From NCBI GenBank assembly GCA_965213525.1, contig OZ243889.1, positions 3,100,001-3,164,000 of the forward strand: a DNA stretch of 64,000 nt, written 5' to 3'. A model generated the notes under the pieces. That model had not been told where the DNA came from. It saw only the letters and a program-made list of their open reading frames with translations, and made no database searches. Below are positions 27,324 to 35,910 of this stretch, piece after piece (the first letter of the stretch is position 1; each line of letters opens with the position of its first letter). This stretch comes from G965213525 sp965213525 (GTDB taxonomy: Bacteria; Actinomycetota; Acidimicrobiia; Acidimicrobiales; Poriferisodalaceae). A program made the position numbers and the translations under genes.

Positions 27324-27937
27324 CCCCGTCCGGTCCGACGCCCGCCGATGGGCGTGGTGGTCCCCTCGATGGCGTGCCCGAGGAGGACCGCGGCCTCGAT
27401 CTGCGACCCCGTGACGTCGATGTGGCCGAGCAGGTGCGGCGTGAGCGTCGCCGGGGCGCGCGTCGCTGGTGGTGGGCGGTGGCTGCGGTGGTGGTCGTCG
27501 CCGCCGGCTTCGTCCTCGCCCAGGGCGTCGGCACCGCCACGCTGTACTTCCGCAACGCCGACGAGGCGGTGGCCGAGCGCGACGAGCTCGGCGAGCGGCG
27601 CTTCCGCCTCCAGGGCACCGTGGTCGGCGAGACGATCGCCGACGCCGCCGGCGGGGTCAGCTTCGACGTCGAGTACGACGACGTCCGCGTGCCCGTGCGC
27701 CACGTGGGCGACCCGCCCGATCTGTTCCAGGCCGGCATCCCCGTGGTGCTCGAGGGCCGGTGGGCCGACGGCGGCGACCACTTCGACTCGTCGGTGATGA
27801 TCGTGCGCCACACCAACGAGTACGAGGCCGACTACGGCGATCGGCTCGATCGCGCCGACGTCGGGGGCGAGACCGCCTCGGGCGCCGGCGACGTGATCGG
27901 TGCGACCCGTGCGCCCGACGGGGCGGGCCGACCGTGA
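27320..27937 (+). CDS. ccmE: Cytochrome c maturation protein CcmE (heme chaperone)
   Basis: Binds heme covalently and hands it to CcmF/H. 205 residues: a charged N-terminal tail, one transmembrane helix (WWWAVAAVVVVAAGFVLAQG), then an OB-fold beta-barrel (FRLQGTVVGETI, VSFDVEYDDVRVPVRHVG, PDLFQAGIPVVLEGRW). The heme-binding motif appears as RHTNEYEADYGD, with His in an H-x3-Y arrangement. The N-terminal extension is longer than in proteobacteria. GTG start overlaps the ccmD stop; a GTG six bases upstream is also in frame. Confidence 0.94.
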   Translation: MTPSGPTPADGRGGPLDGVPEEDRGLDLRPRDVDVAEQVRRERRRGARRWWWAVAAVVVVAAGFVLAQGVGTATLYFRNADEAVAERDELGERRFRLQGTVVGETIADAAGGVSFDVEYDDVRVPVRHVGDPPDLFQAGIPVVLEGRWADGGDHFDSSVMIVRHTNEYEADYGDRLDRADVGGETASGAGDVIGATRAPDGAGRP

Positions 27938-29946
27938 ACGCCGCCCTCGGGACCGCAGGGGTGACCCTTGGCTTCGTGGCCGCCCTGGCCGGCCTCGTCA
28001 CCCTGGTGGTGGCGGCCCGCCGGGACGACCCACGCCTCACCCGGCTCGGGCGCATCTACCCCTGGTTCGCCCTCCTCGGCGCCGTGCTGGCGGTCGTGGC
28101 CATGCAGCGGGCGTTGCTGACCGATGACTTCCGCCTGATCTTCGTGGCCGAGCACAGCTCGACCTCCACGCCGCTGCTGTTCAAGGTCTCGACCATGTGG
28201 GCGGCCCTGGAGGGTTCGATCCTGTTGTGGGCGCTGGTGCTCACCGGGTTCTGCGTCGCCACGGTCGTCGCCTTCCGGGCCCACGTCGCCGACCGGCTCG
28301 TCACCGTCGCCGTCGCCACCCAGCTCGTCGTCACCGCCTTCTTCTTCGGGTTGATGCTCGGGCCTGCGGATCCGTTCACCCTCGTCGCCGGTGCGGTGCC
28401 CACCGACGGCCCGGGTCCCAACCCGCTGCTGCAGAACCACCCGCTGATGGCGATCCACCCGCCGCTGCTGTACATCGGCTACGTCGGGTTCACCGTCCCG
28501 TTCTCGTTCGCGGTGGCGGCGCTGGTCACCGGGCGCCTCGGCGAGGGCTGGCTGGTCGCCACCCGACGCTGGACCCTCGTCGCCTGGGGCGCGCTGACCG
28601 TGGGCATCGTCATGGGCGCCTGGTGGAGCTACGAGGTGCTCGGATGGGGCGGGTACTGGGCGTGGGACCCCGTCGAGAACGCCTCGTTCCTTCCGTGGCT
28701 CACCGGCACCGCCTTCTTGCACTCGGTGATCGTGCAGGAGCGTCGGGGCATGTTGCGGGTCTGGAACCTGTCGCTGCTGCTGGCGACGTTCGCCCTCACG
28801 ATCTTCGGTACGTTCCTCACCCGCTCGGGGGTCATCGAGTCGGTGCACGCCTTCGCCGAGGGCAGCGTCGGACCGCTCCTGCTCGGTTTCCTGGCGGTCG
28901 TCGTGGCCGTGTCGCTCGGTCTGATCGCCTGGCGCGGCGACGAGCTGCGCTCACCGGGCGCCGTCGACTCGCCGGTCAGCCGCGAGGGGGCCTTCCTCGT
29001 CAACAACCTGTTGTTCGCCGCCTTCGCTCTCGTCGTGCTGTTGGGCACGGTGTTCCCCCTGGTCGTCGAGGCGCTGCGCGACGACCGCATCGCCGTGGGA
29101 CGGCCCTACTTCGACCGCATGTCGATGCCGATCGGACTCGCCCTGCTCTTCATGATGTCGGTGGCCCCGCTGCTGCCGTGGCGGTCGACGTCGCTGCCGA
29201 CGCTGCGCGACCGCCTGCTCGTGCCGGCGTGGATCGGGACCATCACCCTGGTGGTGGCGGTGGCCGTCGGCGCCCGGGGCTTGGCGCCCCTCGTCGGCTT
29301 CGCCCTGGCCGGGTTCGCCGGTGGGTCGGCCGGGCGTCACGTCGTGGCGGCGGTGTGGCGGCATCACTGGCGGGGCCTGGTCGGACGGTCCAACGGCGGG
29401 ATGATCGTGCACCTCGGCGTGGTGCTGGTGGCCCTGGGCTTCATCGCCTCCAGCTCGTTCTCCCACGAGGGCGAGCTGCGGCTGCGGCCCGGGGAACGGG
29501 GCGTCGTGGCCGGGCACCCCGTGGAGTACCTGGGCTTCGAGACGGTGGAGGAACCCAACCGACGGGTCATCCAGGCCGAGGTGCTGGTCGACGACCAGGT
29601 GTTCGAACCCGGGATCGAGCAGTACCAGACCGGCCAGAGCATCGGCGTGCCCTCGGTCCGGGTGGGCTGGCGCGAGGACGTCTACCTGGTGCTGGCCAAC
29701 GTCCCCTCCGCACCCGACGAGCCGGCCACCATCCGGGTCATCATCGAGCCGCTCGTGAACTGGATCTGGATCGGCGGCGGGGTCATGGGTCTTGGCACCC
29801 TGCTCGCCGTCGTGCCCTTCAGCGGGCGGCGTCGCCGCGACGAGCCGGCGTCGACCGTGGACGGGGCATCGGCGCCGCCCACCTCGGCGTCGACAGATGA
29901 GCCCGAACGCCAGGATGCGACCACCGCGGTCGGCGCTCGTGGCTGA
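27934..29946 (+). CDS. ccmF: Heme lyase subunit CcmF
   Basis: A large polytopic component of the heme lyase that attaches heme to apocytochrome c. 670 residues with more than a dozen transmembrane helices. The WWD domain GGYWAWDPVENASFLPWLTG is central, and conserved features include STMWAALEGSILLW, QNHPLMAIHPPLLYIGYVG and FGTFLTRSGVIESVHAFAEG. A periplasmic domain near the end (residues about 500-620) is also present. GTG start overlaps the ccmE stop. Confidence 0.97.
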   Translation: MNAALGTAGVTLGFVAALAGLVTLVVAARRDDPRLTRLGRIYPWFALLGAVLAVVAMQRALLTDDFRLIFVAEHSSTSTPLLFKVSTMWAALEGSILLWALVLTGFCVATVVAFRAHVADRLVTVAVATQLVVTAFFFGLMLGPADPFTLVAGAVPTDGPGPNPLLQNHPLMAIHPPLLYIGYVGFTVPFSFAVAALVTGRLGEGWLVATRRWTLVAWGALTVGIVMGAWWSYEVLGWGGYWAWDPVENASFLPWLTGTAFLHSVIVQERRGMLRVWNLSLLLATFALTIFGTFLTRSGVIESVHAFAEGSVGPLLLGFLAVVVAVSLGLIAWRGDELRSPGAVDSPVSREGAFLVNNLLFAAFALVVLLGTVFPLVVEALRDDRIAVGRPYFDRMSMPIGLALLFMMSVAPLLPWRSTSLPTLRDRLLVPAWIGTITLVVAVAVGARGLAPLVGFALAGFAGGSAGRHVVAAVWRHHWRGLVGRSNGGMIVHLGVVLVALGFIASSSFSHEGELRLRPGERGVVAGHPVEYLGFETVEEPNRRVIQAEVLVDDQVFEPGIEQYQTGQSIGVPSVRVGWREDVYLVLANVPSAPDEPATIRVIIEPLVNWIWIGGGVMGLGTLLAVVPFSGRRRRDEPASTVDGASAPPTSASTDEPERQDATTAVGARG

Positions 29947-30562
29947 GTCGACGAGCCGGGCGTCGCTGACCGACGGTGGTGCACGCCCCGGCGGCGAGGC
30001 CGACGACGTCCTCGGTGACGACCGCGCCCCCCGCACCGTCTTGTGGGCGACGTTGGCTGCCGCAGTGGTCCTGATCGGGTTGTTCGCCGTGCTGTTGACC
30101 GACGGTGACATCAGCGAGGGCAACCCCCGGGTCGGTGAGGCGGCCCCGGTCATCAGGGCCACCACCCTCGACGGTGAGCGGTTCGACCTCGACGACCACC
30201 TCGGGCGGTGGGTCGTCGTCAACTTCTTCGCCACCTGGTGCCCGCCCTGCATCGAGGAGCACCCCGAGCTGGTCGAGTTCGCCGAGCGTCACGAGGCCGC
30301 GGGCGACGCTGCGGTCGTCAGCGTGACCCACAAGGAACCGGTCGGTGTCATCGAGGAGTTCTTCGACGCCGAAGGCGGCGACTGGCCGGTCGTCACCGAC
30401 GACGACGGCCGGATCGCCATCGACTACGCCGTGCTCGGCCTGCCCGAGTCGTTCCTCATCACCCCGGCCGGCTTCGTCGCCACCCAGATCAACGGGGGCG
30501 TGACCGCCGACGGCCTCGACGCCCTCATCGCCGCCTTCGAAGAACGAGCGGCGGCGGCGTGA
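29939..30562 (+). CDS. ccmG: Thiol:disulfide oxidoreductase CcmG (TlpA-like)
   Basis: Reduces apocytochrome CXXCH disulfides before heme attachment. About 207 residues from the GTG at 29939 (VAESTSRASL); an ATG at 29897 would extend it 14 residues into ccmF. One N-terminal transmembrane helix (LWATLAAAVVLIGLFAVLL) precedes a thioredoxin fold with the redox motif FFATWCPPCIEEHPEL and the cis-Pro loop VLGLPESFLITPAG. It overlaps the ccmF end and its own stop overlaps ccmH (GTGA). Confidence 0.93.
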   Translation: MAESTSRASLTDGGARPGGEADDVLGDDRAPRTVLWATLAAAVVLIGLFAVLLTDGDISEGNPRVGEAAPVIRATTLDGERFDLDDHLGRWVVVNFFATWCPPCIEEHPELVEFAERHEAAGDAAVVSVTHKEPVGVIEEFFDAEGGDWPVVTDDDGRIAIDYAVLGLPESFLITPAGFVATQINGGVTADGLDALIAAFEERAAAA

Positions 30563-31062
30563 GCGGCGTCGCCCGCTTCACGTTGCGGTCGGTTTCGTGG
30601 CTGGTGCTCGTCGTCGTGGTGAGCGCGACCCTGGCGATCGGGGTGATGACCGGGCGCGAGGACATCACACCCGGCGATCGGGCCGCCAGCATCGGGCGCA
30701 ACGTGCAGTGCCCGGTGTGTGACGGCCAGAGCGTGGTCGAGTCGAACACTCCGGTGGCGGTGAACATCCGCTCGGAGATCGAACGCCGCGTGCGCGAGGG
30801 GTGGACCGACGCCGAGATCTATCGCGTGCTCAGCGACACCTACGGCGAGCGGGTCATCCTGAACCCTTCGGGCGACGGTCTGACCGGCCTCGTGTGGATC
30901 GTGCCGGTCGCTGCGCTGGCGGTGGCCGCCGGGGGCCTGGGCCTGACCTTCGCCCGCTGGCGGGTGCGGCGCGGCGACAGAGCCGTCGGACCCTCTGACG
31001 CCGACCGTCGTCTCGTCGACCAGGCCCGCCGCTCGACCAGCACCTCGCCCGGGCGGAGATGA
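30559..31062 (+). CDS. ccmH: Cytochrome c biogenesis protein CcmH
   Basis: 167 residues. A TM helix near the N-terminus (WLVLVVVVSATLAIGVM), the redox domain with the family motif VQCPVCDGQSVVES (LRCxxCQxQS in others), helices IRSEIERRVREGWTDAEIY and TYGERVILNP, and a second TM helix near the C-terminus. It exchanges disulfides with apocytochrome c and CcmG. GTG start overlaps the ccmG stop; the stop overlaps ccmI (ATGA). Confidence 0.95.
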   Translation: MSGVARFTLRSVSWLVLVVVVSATLAIGVMTGREDITPGDRAASIGRNVQCPVCDGQSVVESNTPVAVNIRSEIERRVREGWTDAEIYRVLSDTYGERVILNPSGDGLTGLVWIVPVAALAVAAGGLGLTFARWRVRRGDRAVGPSDADRRLVDQARRSTSTSPGRR

Positions 31063-31889
31063 CCACGACGCCTCGCCGGCGCAGCACCGGCTCGCTGTCA
31101 GACCCGCCCGAGCGCGGATCGGACCGTGGGGCGACGAGCTCGGCCCGGCAACGCGCCCTGGAGGGCGAGCGGGACTTCTTGCTGGGATCCCTCGACGATC
31201 TCGACGCCGAGCACGCCGCAGGAGAGCTCGACGACGACGATCACGCCCGCCTGCGCGACGACTACACCGCCCGCGCCGCCGAGGTGCTGAGAGCCCTGGA
31301 CGCTGGTGAGCGGCGCGATCGCTCCCGCCGCCGGGCTGGCCGACCCGGCGACCGGCGGACGCGGCGTTGGCGCCTGGCCCTGATGGCAGGCGTCGCCGTG
31401 CTCGGTGTGGTGGCCGGGGTGGTGGTGGCCCGATCGTCAGGGGAGCGCCTCGCCGGTGAGTTCATCTCGGGCGAGCGTCTCGAACGCACCCCGACCGCGG
31501 TGATGGCCCAGGCCCAGGAGGCCTTCACCCGGGGAGAAGCCTTGGAGGCGCTGCAGCTCGTCGACGGGCTGCTCGAACGCAACCCGACCGACGTCGACGC
31601 CCGGGCGTTGCGGGGCTGGATGTTGCTGAACGTCGGTGAGCCCGAGCTGGCCGAGCGCGGCGTCGCCGAGCTCGACCGGGCACTCGCCCTGGATCCCTCC
31701 CATCCGGAGGCCCTGTTGTACCGGGGGGCCACCCACCGCGGACAGGGTGAGCTCGTCGAGGCGCTCGAGCTGTACGAGCGGCTGCTGGAGGTCGATGCCG
31801 ATCTGGCGATGCGCCCGGTGGTCGAGGATCTCGTCGGCGAGCTGCGGGCCCAGACCGACCCCGCCGGGCAGGTTCAGCCCGGCGGCTGA
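31059..31889 (+). CDS. ccmI: CcmI-like TPR protein
   Basis: 276 residues: a cytoplasmic acidic N-terminus (GERDFLLGSLDDLDAEHAAGELDDDDHARLRDDYTARA; the core motif is SLDDLDAEHAAGELDDDD, typical of CcmI), one transmembrane helix (about residues 108-125), then TPR-type helices (AFTRGEALEALQLVDGLLERNP, ALALDPSHPEALLYRGATHRGQG). CcmI binds apocytochrome C-termini for delivery to CcmFH. It ends the operon and overlaps by 16 nt, tail to tail, with the phosphatase gene. Confidence 0.87.
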   Translation: MTTTPRRRSTGSLSDPPERGSDRGATSSARQRALEGERDFLLGSLDDLDAEHAAGELDDDDHARLRDDYTARAAEVLRALDAGERRDRSRRRAGRPGDRRTRRWRLALMAGVAVLGVVAGVVVARSSGERLAGEFISGERLERTPTAVMAQAQEAFTRGEALEALQLVDGLLERNPTDVDARALRGWMLLNVGEPELAERGVAELDRALALDPSHPEALLYRGATHRGQGELVEALELYERLLEVDADLAMRPVVEDLVGELRAQTDPAGQVQPGG

Positions 31890-32392
31890 GCCGCCTCGGG
31901 TGGCGGGCGGTACGTCATCGTGCCGGTGGGGCGACCAGAGCCGTCCTCCACCAGCTGCACCGTCCAGATCGAGGCCTTCTCGCATCGGCGAGGGCCGACG
32001 ATCTCGAGCCCCCGCAGACCGAGCACCCGCACGATGCCCGGGATGACGTCGCCGTGGGTGCAGGCCAGGGTGTCGTCACCGGCGGCTTCGATGGACTCCC
32101 ACGCCACCGTGGGATCAGCGCCCTCGGCCAGCCGGTCGTCGATCTCGACGGCCATGCCACGAGCGTCCGCCAGGGGGGCGACGGTCTGGCGGCACCTCGG
32201 AGCGGGGCTGGAGATGATGCGGCCCACGTGGTCAGGGGCTAGGGCGAGGATCAGTGCGTCGGCCTGGGCGCCACCCCGTCGGTCAAGCTCGCGTCGGTGG
32301 TCGGCGGTGGGGTCGGCGATCCCAGCACCGGCGCTGGCGTGGCGGAGGACGTGACGGACTCCCACGGCCGCAGCCTCGCGGACCGACGCCAC
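31874..32392 (-). CDS. Histidine phosphatase superfamily protein (SixA-like)
   Basis: 172 residues with the phosphohistidine signature LRHASAGA (RHxxA form, as in SixA/Nudix-associated phosphatases, rather than RHGE). The second catalytic His is in ACTHGDVIPGI. An Arg/Ser-rich loop IISSPAPRCRQTVAPLAD and LDRRGGAQADALI also fit. Small relatives act on phosphohistidine proteins or nucleotides; the target here is unknown. The 3' ends of this gene and ccmI overlap convergently. A start further downstream is possible because the core begins near residue 12. Confidence 0.82.
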   Translation of the reverse strand: MASVREAAAVGVRHVLRHASAGAGIADPTADHRRELDRRGGAQADALILALAPDHVGRIISSPAPRCRQTVAPLADARGMAVEIDDRLAEGADPTVAWESIEAAGDDTLACTHGDVIPGIVRVLGLRGLEIVGPRRCEKASIWTVQLVEDGSGRPTGTMTYRPPPEAAQPPG

Positions 32393-32463
32393 GCGCAGGG
32401 TGGCGGGCCCGACGCAGAGGCCGGAGGCGACGTCGGTACCCTCGCCGTCTCGTACGGACCCCG

Positions 32464-35400
32464 ATGACGCTCGGAGAGATGATGGGTGGCTCCCGAGACG
32501 CCAGCGAGCTGTTGGAACTGCTGGACGGTGCCCCGGCGCTGATCGAGCTGCCGGCCGATCGACCTCGTCCGCTGACGATGAGCGGCCGGGTGCACGCGGC
32601 CACGGTGCCGGCCGCGGCCGGCGAGGGTGGCCCGGTGGCGCCTGCGGTGCTCACCGGCGAGCGGCCGGTGGCGATGGCGGTGGCGGTGGCGGCGGCCTAC
32701 GTCCACCAGCTGGTCGAGATCACCGACATCGTGGTGGGCGTCGAGGTGCCGGCGCCCGGCGGCGCCGAGCCGGTCGTGGTGCCGGTGCGCCTCAGCGTCG
32801 AACCCGGGGTGTCGATGGCCCAGCTCGTCGACCAGGCGGCAGCGCACCTGGCGGTGTGGCCCGTGTCGCGTCGCTTCACCCTTGCCGAGCTGCTCTCTGC
32901 CATGCGCGTCGAGCCGCACACCGCCACGCACCCCGTGTACCAGATCGCCGTCAGGGACGAACGGGGCGGTGCGGTCGCTGGCGACCGAACGTGGCCTCGG
33001 TGTGAGCTGACGCTGGCCCTTCGAGGACCCGTCGATCGTCCCAGCGACAGCACCACGGGCGCCGCCACGACCGGCAGCGACGTCAGCGCCGGCGAGCTGG
33101 GGGTGGAGGTGCCCGTCGAGCTGTGCGAACCAGGACGCATCGGCCAGGTGGCCGAGCAGGTGGCTGCGGTCGTCGCGGCCGCCGTCGACGGATCCGCCCG
33201 CACGGTCGAGACGATCGAGGTGATCACCGCAGGCGAACGCGCCGACATCGCTCGCTGGAACGACACCGCCACCGCCCGCCTCGGACCCGACGTGGTGCCG
33301 CCGGTGCTGCTGGCCGGTGGCCGTCTCGAGCCCGACGGGTGCGCCGTCGTCCACGGATCTCGCACCATGACGCACGCCGAGCTCGGCGAGCGGGCCCAGG
33401 ACCTGGCTCGCGTCCTGGTCGAGCGGGGCGCCGGGCCCGACGTGCCGGTCGTGGTGTCGATGCCACGCTCACCCGAGATGATCGTCGCCGTCGCCGGCGT
33501 GCTCGCCGCCGGTTCCCCCTACGTGCCCGTCGACCCGGCCTACCCCCTGGCCCGTCGCCGGCACATGGTCGCCGACAGCGGGGCGCGCCTGGCCGTCACC
33601 GCCGGGCACGCAGCCGACGACCTCGTGGCCGCCGCCACCCCCGCCGAAGCAACCCCCGCCGCCCCCCATCAACTCGAGCTCGTCTGGCTCGACGGTCGAC
33701 ACGACCCGCCAGACGCCCCGGGAAGAGCCAACGTCGCCGGCGCCGAGGGGTCCGCCGGGCTCGGCCCCGAGGACCTCGGCTACGTCATCTACACCTCGGG
33801 GTCCACCGGCACCCCCAAGGGGGTCGCCCTCACCCAGCTCGCCCTGGCCAACCTCGTCGACTGGCAGCTGCGACGGCCCGACTTCGCATCGGGCCGGCGC
33901 ACCCTGCAGTTCGCCTCGCTCAGCTTCGACGTGTCGTTCCAGGAGATCGCCACGACGCTGGCCAGCGGTGGCACCCTCGTGCTCGTCGACGAGACCGTCC
34001 GCAGGGACCCACGAGCGCTGCTCGACCACCTCGTCGCTCACGCCGTCGAGCGGGTGTTCCTGCCCTTCGTCGCCCTCCGGGGCCTGGCCGAGGCCTCCCT
34101 CGAGACCGGTGTCGTGCCCGACGCGCTGCGCGAGGTGTACACCGCCGGCGAGCAGCTCGTCGTCGACGAGGTCATCCGTCGCTTCTTCGCCTCGCTGCCC
34201 GGGTGCCTGCTCGAGAACCAGTACGGGCCCTCGGAGTCCCACGTCGTCAGCGCCCACCGCCTCATCGGGCCCGTCGGTGACTGGCCGGCACTGCCACCGA
34301 TCGGCGCCCCGATCGCCAACACCGAGCTGCACGTCCTCGACGACGGCCGGCGGGCCCGTCCGATCCTGGCCGCAGGGGAGCTGTGGATCGCTGGGGACTG
34401 CCTGGCGCGGGGCTACCTCGGACGGCCCGATCTCACCGACGAGCGGTTCTCGCACCTCGAGGTGGGCGACCGAGGTGCGCCGGTGCGGGCCTACCGGACC
34501 GGGGACCGGGCGCGCTGGCTGGCTGACGGCAGCATCGAGTTCCTCGGACGCACCGACCACCAGGTCAAGTTCCGGGGCTTTCGCATCGAGCCGGGCGAGG
34601 TGGCAGCCGTGCTGTCTGAGGCGCCGGGCGTCTCGCGCTGCGTGGCGTCGGTGCGCGAGGTGCCCCGCGCCGGCGCCCGCCTGGTCGCCCACCTCGTCGG
34701 CGCCGGCGGCCGACCGGTCGATCTGTCGGCCGTGCATCGCCACGCCCGCCAGCACCTGCCCGAGCACATGGTGCCCTCGCACCTGGCGGTCATCGACGAG
34801 TTGCCGCTCACCCCGTCGGGCAAGGTCGACACTGCGGCGCTGCACACGCCGTCCTTCGACCGGTCGATCCTCGGCGCCGCGCTCGTCGAGCCACGCAACG
34901 CCGTGGAGGCCGCGCTCGCCGGCATCTGGTCAGAGCTGCTCGGCGTCGACCAGGTCGGCGTCCACGACGACTTCTTCGATCTCGGCGGCGACTCGCTCAT
35001 GGCCGTCGAGCTGTTCGCCCGAGTGGCTGATGACCTCGACGTCGAGCTGCCCCTCGGGGTGCTCGGCCGTGCCTCGACCATCGCCGGCATCGCCGCGCTG
35101 ATCGACGACGACGGCGGGGACGTCTGGCGGCCGCTGGTCCCCCTGCGGGCCTCGGGTGAGCAGGTCCCGCTGTTCTGCGTGCACGGCGGGTCGGGCAACG
35201 TGGCCAGCTTCCCGCTGCTCGCCCGGGCCCTGCCCCCCGGGCGTCCCGTGTACGCCCTGCAGTGGGACGGCCTCGACGGCCAGGGCGGGGCCCGGCGCAT
35301 CGAGGCGATGGCCGACCGCTACCTGGCCGAGGTGCGCTCGGTGCGGCCCCGGGGCCCCTACCTGCTCGCCGGTCAGTGCATCGGAGGGCTCGTCGCTCGG

Positions 35401-35910
35401 GTGCTGGCCCAGCGGCTGCTCGACGACGGCGAGGACGTCCCCCTGTTGGTCATGTGGGACTCGCCCAACCTCGACTCGCCAGCCTTCGTGCGGCGGCGCC
35501 GTCGGCGTGAGCTCGAAGAGATCGTCCGCGACCCGTGGCAGCACCGGGGCCTGATCCGCTACCGGGCCCGCCGGCTGCTCGGCCGGCCGACGCTCGACAA
35601 GCACCGGCGGATCCACGGTCGCCAGGCGATGGTCGCCGCCGCCTGGGCCCACCGCCCGAGCCCGTTGCCCGTGCGCACGATCTACGCCTCGAGCGGGGTG
35701 TCTGACGCCACCGACGTCGCCCTGTCCGGCGAGTGGACCGACGGCGCCCTCGGGTGGGCCCACCTCGAGGGTGAGGACTTCGCCATCGTGCGGGTCGACG
35801 CCGGCCACAACGACGTGCCCTACCACCCGGCGGTGGTCGACGTGCTCGTCGAGGAGCTGGCCGCCGTCGACGGTGCCCTCTCGGTCAGGACAGGGCGCGG
35901 AGGCGGCTGA
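32464..35910 (+). CDS. Single-module NRPS: partial C domain, A, PCP, thioesterase
   Basis: 1,148 residues. Residues about 60-265 resemble only the second half of a condensation domain; no HHxxxDG motif is present. The adenylation domain (about 270-800) has YVIYTSGSTGTPKGV (about 439), NQYGPSESHVV, YRTGDRARWL, FRGFRIEPGEV and TPSGKVD. By-eye specificity positions read D-V-Q-F-Y-A-Q-V-V, close to the published proline code DVQFIAHVV; this is tentative. The carrier protein is DDFFDLGGDSLMAVEL (Ser near 843). The thioesterase (about 890-1140) has Cys972 at the nucleophile elbow, GQCIGG instead of GxSxG, and the terminal His in DAGHNDVPYHP. The product is unknown; no tailoring genes are adjacent. 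The ATG at 32464 is preferred. Confidence 0.9.
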   Translation: MTLGEMMGGSRDASELLELLDGAPALIELPADRPRPLTMSGRVHAATVPAAAGEGGPVAPAVLTGERPVAMAVAVAAAYVHQLVEITDIVVGVEVPAPGGAEPVVVPVRLSVEPGVSMAQLVDQAAAHLAVWPVSRRFTLAELLSAMRVEPHTATHPVYQIAVRDERGGAVAGDRTWPRCELTLALRGPVDRPSDSTTGAATTGSDVSAGELGVEVPVELCEPGRIGQVAEQVAAVVAAAVDGSARTVETIEVITAGERADIARWNDTATARLGPDVVPPVLLAGGRLEPDGCAVVHGSRTMTHAELGERAQDLARVLVERGAGPDVPVVVSMPRSPEMIVAVAGVLAAGSPYVPVDPAYPLARRRHMVADSGARLAVTAGHAADDLVAAATPAEATPAAPHQLELVWLDGRHDPPDAPGRANVAGAEGSAGLGPEDLGYVIYTSGSTGTPKGVALTQLALANLVDWQLRRPDFASGRRTLQFASLSFDVSFQEIATTLASGGTLVLVDETVRRDPRALLDHLVAHAVERVFLPFVALRGLAEASLETGVVPDALREVYTAGEQLVVDEVIRRFFASLPGCLLENQYGPSESHVVSAHRLIGPVGDWPALPPIGAPIANTELHVLDDGRRARPILAAGELWIAGDCLARGYLGRPDLTDERFSHLEVGDRGAPVRAYRTGDRARWLADGSIEFLGRTDHQVKFRGFRIEPGEVAAVLSEAPGVSRCVASVREVPRAGARLVAHLVGAGGRPVDLSAVHRHARQHLPEHMVPSHLAVIDELPLTPSGKVDTAALHTPSFDRSILGAALVEPRNAVEAALAGIWSELLGVDQVGVHDDFFDLGGDSLMAVELFARVADDLDVELPLGVLGRASTIAGIAALIDDDGGDVWRPLVPLRASGEQVPLFCVHGGSGNVASFPLLARALPPGRPVYALQWDGLDGQGGARRIEAMADRYLAEVRSVRPRGPYLLAGQCIGGLVARVLAQRLLDDGEDVPLLVMWDSPNLDSPAFVRRRRRRELEEIVRDPWQHRGLIRYRARRLLGRPTLDKHRRIHGRQAMVAAAWAHRPSPLPVRTIYASSGVSDATDVALSGEWTDGALGWAHLEGEDFAIVRVDAGHNDVPYHPAVVDVLVEELAAVDGALSVRTGRGGG

